Below, piece by piece: positions 34,195-42,672 of a stretch of 42,863 nucleotides of DNA; positions within the stretch are counted from its first letter, which is position 1; each line of letters begins with the position of its first letter. The position numbers and the translations under genes were made by a program. The notes under the pieces are model-generated. The model saw nothing but the letters and a program-made list of their open reading frames with translations, searched no databases and was not told where the DNA came from. This stretch comes from Bacteroidota bacterium (GTDB lineage: Bacteria > Bacteroidota > Bacteroidia > Palsa-948): the NCBI GenBank assembly GCA_003164895.1, contig PLUL01000038.1, positions 1 to 42,863 of the forward strand. Reading direction: 5' to 3'.

Positions 34195-35085
34195 ATGAAA
34201 ATCAATGCACTAATAACCGGTGGGTCAGGTTTTGTGGGATCACACCTTGTTAAAAAATTATTAACCTTAAATTATAATGTTCATGTGATTATCTTGCCTG
34301 ATTCAAATTTGGATCTGCTCAAAGAGTGTATTGGTAAAATCACTTTACATCAATACAATCATGACTATTCCAGCATAGATAGAGCTATGATAGCAAGCAA
34401 GCCGGATATTGTTTTTCATTTAGCCTCGGTATTTATTTCGCAACATAAAGATTCTGATATTGAAAATTTGATCAGCAGCAATATTTTATTTGGCACTTAT
34501 CTTTTAGAGGCTATGACCAACAACAATGTTGCCCATTTGATTAACACCGGCACCTCTTGGCAGCATTATGAAAACAAAAATTATTCTCCGGTTAATTTAT
34601 ATGCTGCTACTAAACAGGCATTTGAAGATGTAATTAAATATTATTCGGAGATAAGTGCAATTAAAGTAATTCATCTAAAACTTTTCGATACTTATGGCAA
34701 AAATGATCAAAGACCTAAATTGATGAAGTTATTAAAAAATTGCGTTCAAAACAATCAACAACTGGAAATGTCCGAAGGCGATCAGCTCCTGGATATGGTT
34801 TATGTAGATGATGTGGTTAGCGCTTTTATTTGCGCTCACGAATTACTGATAGAAGATCAAATTAGCAATGAATCGTTTGGGGTAAGTTCAGGAGAAAGAA
34901 TTTCATTAAAAAATCTGGTATTTAAAATAAATGAAATTACGGGTAAAGAACTACCCGTAATATTCGGAGCAAGACCTTATAGAAATAGAGAAGTAATGGA
35001 ACCTTGGGATACTTTTAAAAAACTACCAAATTGGTCAATTTCAATTAACCTTACTGATGGTTTAAAAAATTATCTTTATGAATAA
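34195..35085 (+). CDS. SDR-family nucleotide-sugar reductase/epimerase (RfbJ/CDP-abequose synthase-like)
   Basis: This is predicted to carry out the final 4-keto reduction or a related step on a CDP-dideoxy sugar. The 296-residue product begins MKINALITGGSGFVGSHLVK, with the NAD(P)-binding Rossmann motif. The catalytic block is NTGTSWQHYENKNYSPVNLY, with Tyr136/Lys140 in YAATK. KLFDTYGKNDQRPKLMKLL is also characteristic of RfbJ-like enzymes. Start ATG 34195 is preferred over TTG 34186 because it gives the usual short N-terminus. It overlaps the next gene by 8 bp. The locus thus has two such SDR genes. One may serve ascarylose-type and the other branched-sugar chemistry, but this is speculative. 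Confidence 0.87.
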   Translation: MKINALITGGSGFVGSHLVKKLLTLNYNVHVIILPDSNLDLLKECIGKITLHQYNHDYSSIDRAMIASKPDIVFHLASVFISQHKDSDIENLISSNILFGTYLLEAMTNNNVAHLINTGTSWQHYENKNYSPVNLYAATKQAFEDVIKYYSEISAIKVIHLKLFDTYGKNDQRPKLMKLLKNCVQNNQQLEMSEGDQLLDMVYVDDVVSAFICAHELLIEDQISNESFGVSSGERISLKNLVFKINEITGKELPVIFGARPYRNREVMEPWDTFKKLPNWSISINLTDGLKNYLYE

Positions 35086-36025
35086 GCAAAGTAAAGTTTC
35101 TATTTGTATTCCTACATATAATAGATCGGACATCCTACCTATAGCTGTAAAAAGTGCAATTAATCAAACATATAAAAACCTTGAAATTATTATTTCAGAT
35201 AATAATTCTTCTAGTGAACACTGGGCAATAAATCAGCAATTAATAACATATGATCCAAGAATTCGCCTTCATAGAAATGATTTAAATTTAGGTTTTGCGG
35301 GAAATCTAAATGAATGTATAAAAATCGCAAAAGGCGATCTAATTATTTTTTTATGTGACGATGATGAATTATTGCCCATGATTGTTGAAAAAGAGGTTGG
35401 GCTATTTAATACGTTTCCTGATTTAGGATTAGTTCATTCAGATGGTTTTGATTGCTCTATAATTGAGAAACGAAGAAACGTGAATTATCCTACAATATTA
35501 AATGCTGGTGACGAGGCCGTTCATAAAATATTTTTAGAAATGACGATTTTATTTTCTTCAGTAATGGTAAAAAGAAAATGTTATGAAGAATTAGGGTATT
35601 TTATGAATTCATTTTCTCCGGATTGGGAAATGTGGGCTAGAATTGGCTCTAAATATGCAATTGGTTTTATAAATGAACCATTAGCAAAATTTAATTCTCA
35701 TTCGGTATCAAATAGAAACCCCAAAGAATTTCTAAATGATTGGAATTGTTTAAAAGATAAAATATTAACTTATTTTAAAGTTGTAGATAAACATAGGATT
35801 GATATTGAATATAAAAATATACTTGGAAAAACTTTTTTCAACATTGGTTATCAAGCATTCAAAGAATGTAGTTTTAAATTGGGCATAAAATATTTTGCAA
35901 CAGGTCTCCCATATATTAGCTTATTTGATTTTTGCAAATATTTACTAATACTAATAATTAAACTACCAATTGCCATACTTAAAAACAAACTAATATCAAA
36001 AGTTTCACGTCAAACACATGTTTAA
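35078..36025 (+). CDS. Glycosyltransferase family 2
   Basis: This is predicted to add one sugar to the lipid-linked repeat unit. The 315-residue product starts with the GT-A fold, VSICIPTYNRSDILPIAVKS, followed by NQTYKNLEIIISDNNSS. The metal-binding acidic motif is FLCDDDELL (Asp94-96), and SPDWEMWARIG is a typical acceptor-side block. The start codon overlaps the end of the preceding SDR gene (ATGAATAA), indicating translational coupling. The 160-bp stretch after it is A/T-rich, holds only a 26-codon open frame that I do not recognise, and separates this gene from the next glycosyltransferase. Confidence 0.9.
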   Translation: MNKQSKVSICIPTYNRSDILPIAVKSAINQTYKNLEIIISDNNSSSEHWAINQQLITYDPRIRLHRNDLNLGFAGNLNECIKIAKGDLIIFLCDDDELLPMIVEKEVGLFNTFPDLGLVHSDGFDCSIIEKRRNVNYPTILNAGDEAVHKIFLEMTILFSSVMVKRKCYEELGYFMNSFSPDWEMWARIGSKYAIGFINEPLAKFNSHSVSNRNPKEFLNDWNCLKDKILTYFKVVDKHRIDIEYKNILGKTFFNIGYQAFKECSFKLGIKYFATGLPYISLFDFCKYLLILIIKLPIAILKNKLISKVSRQTHV

Positions 36026-36185
36026 TTTATTGGTCTCAGCCGTTAGTAAAAACTATGTGCTTCCAGCGCAAGACTTTCAGTTGATGTTTGTATTTTAAAA
36101 GGACTGGGAATCCCGCTAAAATATAAAAGATATTATATGATTTTGATATAAATATATACAAGGATAGCGAAAACAAAAAAAATAA

Positions 36186-37010
36186 ATGATTCAGGATATT
36201 CCTTTAGTTAGCATTGTTACACCTTCCTATAACCAGGCACAATTTTTAGAAAAAACTATTCTTTCGGTATTATCTCAAACGTATCCAAATATAGAATACA
36301 TCATTATGGATGGAGGTTCTACTGACAACAGCGTTGAAGTCATTCGTAAATATGAAAATAAGATTTCTCTTTGGGTTTCGGAAAAGGATAATGGTCAGTC
36401 AGATGCCATAAATAAAGGTTGGAGAAGAGCAAAAGGAATATATTGCTCTTATTTAAATTCAGATGATGCTTTGACTCCAGATGCTGTTTCTAAAATAGTA
36501 GATACATTCCTGAAAAACCCCGATGCGGGAGTTGTTTATGGCGATTATACATTTGTTGATGAACTTGATAATGTAATCGAAGTGGGAAAAGGCGGGCAAA
36601 GTGATTTTAAAAAATTAATAATAAACGGACAAATGCCAGCCATAGCGCAACCCTCGTCATTTTATTTAACTGCATTAGTAAAAAAAGTAGGATACATTGA
36701 TGAAAAACTTCATCTTTCGATGGATTATGATCTGCTGCTGAAGCTCGCTAAAAAATCTCCAATAATTTATTTGCCAGAACAAGTCTCATTATTCAGGCTA
36801 CATGCTAATGCTAAATCATCGGCTCTTGCTAAGAGGCATTGGCATGAAACACTAATGATAAAGTTTAAGTACAGCAAGCTGTATGCATTTAAGTCATTTT
36901 TTTCTTATTTACGATTCAGAATTTTTAATTTATTGCCAGGATCTGTTCAGGAAATTGTAAGGCGAAAAAGAAATTCCATTAATGACAGGATGATTTTAAA
37001 TTCGAAATAG
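36186..37010 (+). CDS. Glycosyltransferase family 2 (WcaA-like)
   Basis: This is predicted to transfer a sugar to the growing oligosaccharide in the cytoplasm. The 274-residue product has [40 protein letters not shown] and [17 protein letters not shown], which are strongly characteristic of a large GT2 subgroup in polysaccharide loci. The acidic motif is [11 protein letters not shown] (Asp93-94). Start ATG 36186 gives the standard N-terminus. It follows a 160-bp gap without a recognisable gene and precedes the Wzy-like gene by 35 bp. Confidence 0.92.
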   Translation: MIQDIPLVSIVTPSYNQAQFLEKTILSVLSQTYPNIEYIIMDGGSTDNSVEVIRKYENKISLWVSEKDNGQSDAINKGWRRAKGIYCSYLNSDDALTPDAVSKIVDTFLKNPDAGVVYGDYTFVDELDNVIEVGKGGQSDFKKLIINGQMPAIAQPSSFYLTALVKKVGYIDEKLHLSMDYDLLLKLAKKSPIIYLPEQVSLFRLHANAKSSALAKRHWHETLMIKFKYSKLYAFKSFFSYLRFRIFNLLPGSVQEIVRRKRNSINDRMILNSK

Positions 37011-37045
37011 TGTATTTTAGATTTATTAAACAGCTAATTTTTTAA

Positions 37046-38260
37046 ATGAAATTTGCAAAGCACTTAAATTTTAAAGAAAGTGATGCAGCATATTTTTTGT
37101 GCATCACTGCGTTATATGTGTTTTTTATTTCCGATGCTTGCAATAAAATACTTTATGCTTTTAATTACGATTTCTTCAGGATATCAATTTTTTTTCGTTC
37201 CATTTATGAGGTGTTATTTTTGTCTGCAATCCTCTTTTTTATAAATGATGTGAGATTTTTATTTTTGAAGCTATTGCTGTTTCTTTTTGTACTTTTTATT
37301 GGCGGGCAAATATTAATTTCTTTAAATGCTTCGTATGATTATAATTATCTTGAAAATATTTCTCATTTCAATAAGTATTTTTTTGTATTTATCATTTATT
37401 TCTCTGTATATAGGATTCAGGATCATACGGATAAATTTCAAAAGGTTCTTAGATTAATGGAAAATATTTTTATGATCAACTCAACTGCGGTAATCATCGG
37501 ATTTATATTTAATCTTAATTTTCTGAAAACGTATGCGCTCCACTATTATTTACATGGGTTCAGTGGTTTCATCCCTGCACAAAATGAAGCAACTATGTTC
37601 GTTTTTATTATGGTATCTTATTTTTATTACAAACATTTTATTCTTAATCTAAAATCATGGAGATTCTATTTTATTTTATTTTCAAGTCTTCTTTTGGGTA
37701 CCAAAGGGATATATTTATTTCTTGCAATATTGCTTATTTTTCATTTTCTGTATTTTTCAAACCTGAAAACAAAAATTATTAGTTTGACCTTAATTGTTAT
37801 TATTTCGATAGGATTATTTTTCTATTTTCAAACGGAACAAGCAAAAGTGTTTTTGGAATATTATCTTACTTCGCTAAACAGACAAGGATGGTATGGCATG
37901 CTTGTTTCCGGACGGAATTCTTATGTTACCGATAGAATACCGGGAATTATTAGAAATTGGAATATCGTAAATTATTTTATAGGAGGTGAGGATCAAACAA
38001 GGCAGCTTATTGAAATGGATTTTTTTGATTTATTTTTTTTTATGGGAATAATAGGAACAATATTATTTTTTGTATTGTATTTCACATCCGTATTTAAATT
38101 TAATATGTTGAGACCTTTTAATCTGTTCTTTGTATTTTCTTTCTTTGCTTTAGCATTTTTTGGAGGTCATTTCTTTGCCAGTGCTGTTAACTCATTGTAT
38201 GTGTGTTTATTTTCTATCTACATTTATGCCTCTCAACGAAATAATCAAGAATACTTATGA
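37046..38260 (+). CDS. Wzy-like O-antigen/capsule polymerase (polytopic membrane protein)
   Basis: This is predicted to polymerise flipped repeat units in the periplasm. The 404-residue product is very rich in Phe, Ile and Leu with about ten transmembrane segments. A long periplasmic loop (about 275-325) contains VSGRNSYVTDRIPGIIRNW and then FIGGEDQTRQLIEMDFFDLF, a layout seen in many Wzy proteins. Sequence conservation in this group is low, so the assignment rests on topology, loop position and locus context (Wzx and Wzz-like proteins are both nearby). Its stop overlaps the start of the next gene in ATGA. Confidence 0.75.
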   Translation: MKFAKHLNFKESDAAYFLCITALYVFFISDACNKILYAFNYDFFRISIFFRSIYEVLFLSAILFFINDVRFLFLKLLLFLFVLFIGGQILISLNASYDYNYLENISHFNKYFFVFIIYFSVYRIQDHTDKFQKVLRLMENIFMINSTAVIIGFIFNLNFLKTYALHYYLHGFSGFIPAQNEATMFVFIMVSYFYYKHFILNLKSWRFYFILFSSLLLGTKGIYLFLAILLIFHFLYFSNLKTKIISLTLIVIISIGLFFYFQTEQAKVFLEYYLTSLNRQGWYGMLVSGRNSYVTDRIPGIIRNWNIVNYFIGGEDQTRQLIEMDFFDLFFFMGIIGTILFFVLYFTSVFKFNMLRPFNLFFVFSFFALAFFGGHFFASAVNSLYVCLFSIYIYASQRNNQEYL

Positions 38261-39303
38261 CAAAGATATTGCTGATGAGCAACGGATATCCCTCCAAATC
38301 TCATCCTAATTATTTATCTTTTGTTAAGAACATCAATGATTGTTTAATAGAAGCCGGATGTGAAGTGGATCTGTTGGTGATGGATACTAAGTTTGATAAT
38401 GCTTTTCAAAAATATTTGCAATACATTAAATATTATATAAAGGCATTATTTTTTAATAGGTATAAACAATACGATTATATCTACATTAATATGTATCCAT
38501 GGTGCTTCCTGCCTTTAATCCCCCATTTTCACAATATGAAACACGTGGTTATTCATTGGCATGGCGATGATATTTTACCTCCAACTTTATTGGTAAGCAT
38601 CTTGAATTGGGTATCATATAAGTTTCTACGGAATACTTTTATCCATTTCAGCCCTTCAAAATATTTTGCAAATCAAGTTGCCGAAAAATTAAAAATCAAT
38701 ATTGAAAAAATTATTGTAAGTCCAAGCGGAGGGATTGATATGGAAATTTTTAAGGAAAAAATTGGCAAAGTGAAAACTGCCAACTTAATTCGTTTAGGAT
38801 TTGCATCCGCATTGCTTAAATTAAAAGGCGCTGACTTAATATTAAAGTTGCTGGAAAACATAAAAAGCATTGAAGAAAAGATTCATTGCAAAATAGAAAT
38901 TCATTTTATTGAGTATGGAAAAGAAAAGCAAAAATATTCTGAACTTCTTTCACAATTTCAGAATACTGTTAAGCACTCTCCATATCCTGTTTTTCGTATG
39001 GCAGAATTTTATCATCAAATAGATATCCTGTTGTTTCCTTCATTAAGCGAAAGCCTTGGATTAGCAGCTTTGGAAGCAATGTCGTGTAATATTCCGGTGG
39101 TTGCAACTGATGCATGTGCTTTTCAGGAAACAGTTATGAATGGAATAAGTGGAGAGAGGTTTAAAATAAATGATTTTAATGATTTTCAAAAAGCTATTAT
39201 TAATTGCATTCAAAATATTGATAAATACTCTCCAAGGAATTTCATTGAAGAAAGATATAGTAAGAAATCAGTCGTGGAGCACAATAAAATATTTTTCAAA
39301 TAA
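38257..39303 (+). CDS. Glycosyltransferase family 4 (group 1)
   Basis: This is a retaining GT-B glycosyltransferase predicted to act in repeat-unit assembly. The 348-residue product begins KILLMSNGYPSKSHPNYLSF and has HWHGDDILPPTLLVS in the N-terminal domain. The C-terminal domain carries the E-x7-E motif (Glu265 and Glu273) in FPSLSESLGLAALEAMSCN, followed by IPVVATD. The start overlaps the Wzy-like stop by 4 bp, so the two are translationally coupled. It is the last gene of the long plus-strand run. A hairpin follows 25 bp after the stop. Confidence 0.92.
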   Translation: MTKILLMSNGYPSKSHPNYLSFVKNINDCLIEAGCEVDLLVMDTKFDNAFQKYLQYIKYYIKALFFNRYKQYDYIYINMYPWCFLPLIPHFHNMKHVVIHWHGDDILPPTLLVSILNWVSYKFLRNTFIHFSPSKYFANQVAEKLKINIEKIIVSPSGGIDMEIFKEKIGKVKTANLIRLGFASALLKLKGADLILKLLENIKSIEEKIHCKIEIHFIEYGKEKQKYSELLSQFQNTVKHSPYPVFRMAEFYHQIDILLFPSLSESLGLAALEAMSCNIPVVATDACAFQETVMNGISGERFKINDFNDFQKAIINCIQNIDKYSPRNFIEERYSKKSVVEHNKIFFK

Positions 39304-39328
39304 TTTTTTTTACACATAAAATCATCAA

Positions 39329-39354
39329 CGCCCTTCTGTTTTCACAGAAAGGCG
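39329..39354. terminator. Hairpin between convergent genes (possible bidirectional terminator)
   Basis: CGCCCTTCTG and CAGAAAGGCG pair at 9 of 10 positions around a 6-base loop (TTTTCA). It sits between the end of the GT4 gene and the end of the oppositely oriented FN3 gene. There is no long T tract immediately after the stem in either direction, so efficiency as an intrinsic terminator is uncertain. Confidence 0.55.
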
Positions 39355-39387
39355 CTGAAGGAACACGCTTTTAAAATTGAAATTGAT

Positions 39388-39996
39388 TTATGCTACGATA
39401 ATGCTCGTAACATCGCTCCATGTACTCAAACCGTTATTATCCTCGGTTGCCACACGAAAATAATACCGAGTACCCAATGTAAAACCCCCTTTGATAAAAG
39501 TTCCTTTTCGGGTAACTCCTATCTCAGCAAAAGTAGTTCCATCGGTGCTCATTTGCCAGTGATAGATAACAGATAAAATAAATGCTGTTTTCAGTTTCAC
39601 CTCGCCTGCCACACTAGTCAATTCTGCATGAAACTTAGTGGGTCCGTGAGTGGCATCTGCTTTTACTTCCATGCCCGCACTGAGAATAATGGAAACGGCA
39701 TTTGCCGGATCATTGTTTGCAATGGTTTCCACATAATTGCCAAGCGCATTCAGGTCGCGCACTAGAATTGCTTCCTGCGCATGCATGGCAGCGGTTAATG
39801 GTTTTCCCCCTCCGGATGCTTTGGTTTGTGCCGTTTCAAGATTAGTAACATCGTTACCAATTACGGTTAAAGCAGGAGATGGAGTTGAAAAATTAGGGTT
39901 GCCGGTCATTGAATCTACAATGAACAGCGCTTTTTTGATTAAGTCGGCTATGGCCAAACCCGCAAGTGCCAGCACGACTGTGAAAGTTGTTTTCAT
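39388..39996 (-). CDS. Protein with N-terminal helical region and C-terminal fibronectin type III domain
   Basis: The biochemical role is unknown. The 202-residue product has a hydrophobic N-terminus (TFTVVLALAGLAIADL). Next comes a helical region with DSMTGNPNFSTPSPALTVI and LTAAMHAQEAILVRDLNALG, a pattern I recall from small Bacteroidota FN3 proteins. From about residue 135 there is an FN3-like domain: YHWQMSTDGTTFAEIGVTRK, then LGTRYYFRVATEDNNGLSTW. It is the only minus-strand gene between the Wzz-like gene and the right edge, with higher GC than its neighbours, which suggests separate acquisition. A poly-T tract (on plus) lies directly upstream of the start, followed by the 21-bp repeat array. 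Whether the N-terminus is a signal peptide is unclear. Confidence 0.7.
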   Translation of the reverse strand: MKTTFTVVLALAGLAIADLIKKALFIVDSMTGNPNFSTPSPALTVIGNDVTNLETAQTKASGGGKPLTAAMHAQEAILVRDLNALGNYVETIANNDPANAVSIILSAGMEVKADATHGPTKFHAELTSVAGEVKLKTAFILSVIYHWQMSTDGTTFAEIGVTRKGTFIKGGFTLGTRYYFRVATEDNNGLSTWSDVTSIIVA

Positions 39997-40111
39997 TTTG
40001 ATTTTTTTTTTTTTAGTGATTGTTTATTTTACGTGTTCGGGTTGTTCTGTTTCATGCTGTACTATTTTAGTTTTTATTGATTTTTTGAGAGAAATATGAC
40101 AGAAATTATTT

Positions 40112-40468
40112 TTTTTGAACCCATTCCTAAGATTTTTGGTTCCGGAAATATTTCTTTTGGTTCCATTTCTTGATCTTTTAAGACCAAAAATTTATTTTTT
40201 GAAGTCAAAACTATAAGGAATGGTTCCGTAAATATATTTTTTGAGATCGTTTCATATATTTTTGATTCCAACCATACTCTTTTTGAATTCAAAAATAGTT
40301 TGAACAGATTAAGAAAATATAATTTTGGTTTCATTACTAGTTGGTTTGAATCAATTCCTTTTATTTTTGAAATTAAAGAAGTGTGAAGTGGATTAAAAAA
40401 TAGTTCATTTGAAACTACTTGGTATATTTTTGAAATAGGAATACTTTCTTTTGGTCTCAACTCGTAAT
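40112..40468. repeat. Array of 17 contiguous degenerate 21-bp units with palindromic core
   Basis: The segment divides exactly into 17 rows of 21 bp. Position 6 is G in 15 of 17 rows and position 5 is T in 16. Positions 1-5 are T-rich and positions 12-16 A-rich in many rows. The consensus core approximates the palindrome TTTTTGAATTCAAAAA, which occurs perfectly at 40280-40295, followed by a 5-bp A/T spacer. T-tract and A-tract centres alternate every 10-11 bp. A 139-codon open frame crosses the array on the minus strand (40074-40493), and its heptad look is a by-product of the 21-bp unit. There are no unique spacers, so it is not a CRISPR array. Confidence 0.85.
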
Positions 40469-40735
40469 GGTTATATGTCATTTTCGTTTTCATTGCATCA
40501 TTTTATAAAAGTAATAACAGCGGAGGAAGAAATATATTTTGTATTGATTTCAGGATTTAGACGAATCCATCCCATAGATATTTGAAATACTAATATTGAA
40601 AGACGAATGCTGAAAAAAAATAGACGAGTATGTAATTTATTAGTGATAAATAGGAAGTATGGTTATAATACGGATTCAGTACATTTACACTTTCTTATAC
40701 TTAGGAAATTTATTTTAGCGTTATTGCAATAAGAT
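40469..40735. other. Gene-free A/T-rich region between the 21-bp array and the second asnB-like gene
   Basis: No credible gene was found. The word AGACGA occurs at 40559, 40601 and 40622, spaced 42 and 21 bp, in phase with the adjacent array. A near-consensus -7 box TACATTTA lies at 40680-40687 and is the best candidate promoter for the downstream gene. With 39997-40111 (poly-T tract and A/T-rich DNA) and the array, it makes a 740-bp stretch without a supported coding gene. Confidence 0.4.
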
Positions 40736-42619
40736 ATGTGTGGAATAACCGGTATATATAATTATTCTTCTAAAGAAAAAATTGATCACGCAGCGTTAAA
40801 AAACATGTGTGATATTATTATTCACCGAGGTCCGGATGAAGGTGCTGTTTTTATTGATCAGGGTCATCATATTGGGTTGGGGCACAGACGGCTTAGCATT
40901 ATAGACCTAACTACCGGCAGCCAGCCGATGTCGAATGCTAATGAAAGTATATGGATCGTTTTTAACGGGGAAATTTATAATTATCCTGAACTTAAAAAGG
41001 AACTGATCGCCAAAGGATATAAATTCAGAACCACTTCGGATACAGAAGTGATTATTTATTTGTACGAAGAATATGGAGAGTCTGCATTTTACCGGTTGAA
41101 TGGTATTTTTGCATTTGCCATATTTGATAAAACAAAGAATTGCCTTGTATTGGCACGTGATCATTTTGGAGTTAAACCCCTGTACTATTCTTTTCATAAG
41201 GGCAACTTGCTATTTGGTTCTGAGATCAAAACTATAATTTCGAATAATTCATTTGCACGGGAAATGGATTTTGAAGCATTGAACAGTTTTCTCACTTTCC
41301 GATATAATCCGGCTCCGCAAACTCTTTTTAAGAACATTAAAAAATTATATGCCGGGCATTATTTGAAAATAAGTTTAACAGGAGAACCCGAATTAAAATC
41401 TTTTTGGAATTACTCGCCTGAAATAAATTCAGGAATATCTGAAAAGGAAGCCATTGCCCAATATCAGGGTTTACTCGAAAGCGCAGTGAAGAGACAAATG
41501 ATAAGCGATGTTCCGGTTGGACTATTGTTAAGCGGAGGCGTTGATTCTGCTGTGATAGGACATTTAATGCAGTCTTTTTCAAAAGAAAAAATTAAAACCT
41601 TTACCATTGGATTTGCCGGAAAAGGAGATTTTAATGAGTTGGCAGATGCACGAGCTTCGGCAAAATACATTGGGTCGGAACATTTCGAGGTGACCATTTC
41701 TCAGAAAGAGTATTTGGATTTTTTCTATAAGTCTTTTTACTATACCGAAGAACCCATTGCTGAGATGACGATCCCTGCGCTGTATTATGTATCAAAGCTT
41801 GCGGCAAGCAAAGTAAAAGTTGTTTTGGCAGGACAAGGGGCTGACGAACCTTTGGCAGGTTATAAAAGATATTTTGGAGAACAGCAGATCAGCAAATATT
41901 CTCAGTTGCTGAATTATTTACCCATGCAGAGTTTTGCAAAATTAGCTCCAAGAAGTGAGCGTTTAAGGCGTGCGGCTTATGCATCGCAGTTCACCAATGA
42001 GATGGAACGATTTCTTGCTATTTATACCATATTCACACCTGAACAGAAAGAACATCTTTTAAATAAGGATGTAAAACAACAGACCAGAAACGTTGATTTG
42101 GAATTGATAAAAAGGTTGTATGATCAGGCCTCCGGACTGAAAGATTCATTAGCAAAGATTTTATTCATTGATACACGAAAAACATTAGCGGATAATCTTT
42201 TGTTATTTGGCGATAAGATCACCATGGCAAATTCGCTGGAGATGAGAGTTCCCTTTTTAGATGTTGAACTGATAAAATTTGTAGAAACATTGCCATCGGA
42301 AATGAAATTAAAAGGAGGCGTGCATAAATACATTCATAAAACAGCAGTTAAAAAATGGCTGCCGGATGAAATTATTTATAGAAAAAAACGAGGGTTTTCC
42401 ACGCCAATGGATACCTGGCTGCAAACTGATTTTGCAAAAGAAGCCGGCGATTTATTTAACGACAGTAATTCTGCATGCAGGAAATATTTTAACATTGAAT
42501 TTATTAACGAGATGCTGAATAAACATCAAAACAGGAAGGAAAATTTTCAAAGGAATATTTTTGCACTTTTATCATTTGAAATCTGGCACAAAACATTTTT
42601 TGAACGGAATACATTTTAA
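40736..42619 (+). CDS. Asparagine synthase-like amidotransferase, second copy
   Basis: This is a glutamine-dependent amidotransferase of the AsnB family. In O-antigen loci such proteins are proposed to amidate uronic-acid residues. The 627-residue product starts MCGITGIYNY with nucleophile Cys2. It has IIHRGPDEGAVF, GLGHRRLSIIDLTTGSQPM and the synthetase PP-loop LLLSGGVDSAVIG (about 263-275). The second nucleotide motif reads LAGQGADEPLAGY, while the first copy in this window has LTGDGGDEVLSGY. The two are therefore distinct subfamilies, not a recent duplication. GQGADE is common in sugar-modifying or exopolysaccharide-associated members. It is followed 53 bp later by a glycosyltransferase, supporting a role in the glycan, by inference. 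Confidence 0.9.
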   Translation: MCGITGIYNYSSKEKIDHAALKNMCDIIIHRGPDEGAVFIDQGHHIGLGHRRLSIIDLTTGSQPMSNANESIWIVFNGEIYNYPELKKELIAKGYKFRTTSDTEVIIYLYEEYGESAFYRLNGIFAFAIFDKTKNCLVLARDHFGVKPLYYSFHKGNLLFGSEIKTIISNNSFAREMDFEALNSFLTFRYNPAPQTLFKNIKKLYAGHYLKISLTGEPELKSFWNYSPEINSGISEKEAIAQYQGLLESAVKRQMISDVPVGLLLSGGVDSAVIGHLMQSFSKEKIKTFTIGFAGKGDFNELADARASAKYIGSEHFEVTISQKEYLDFFYKSFYYTEEPIAEMTIPALYYVSKLAASKVKVVLAGQGADEPLAGYKRYFGEQQISKYSQLLNYLPMQSFAKLAPRSERLRRAAYASQFTNEMERFLAIYTIFTPEQKEHLLNKDVKQQTRNVDLELIKRLYDQASGLKDSLAKILFIDTRKTLADNLLLFGDKITMANSLEMRVPFLDVELIKFVETLPSEMKLKGGVHKYIHKTAVKKWLPDEIIYRKKRGFSTPMDTWLQTDFAKEAGDLFNDSNSACRKYFNIEFINEMLNKHQNRKENFQRNIFALLSFEIWHKTFFERNTF

Positions 42620-42672
42620 TTTCATGTCTCTTTAATTTGTCAAAATAGTATTGACCAAAAATTCTTGTAAAC

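Noticed and set aside
36018-36098. 26-codon frame overlapping the end of the GT2 gene
   Set aside because: It is very short, has no similarity I recognise and shows no sign of its own expression signals.
40112-40468. CRISPR-like array
   Set aside because: Units are contiguous, degenerate and 21 bp long, with no conserved repeat alternating with unique spacers, and no cas gene is nearby.
40074-40493. 139-codon minus-strand gene
   Set aside because: The frame coincides with the 21-bp array, whose unit length keeps it open. The composition is repeat-driven with no domain, so it is treated as non-coding pending comparative data.
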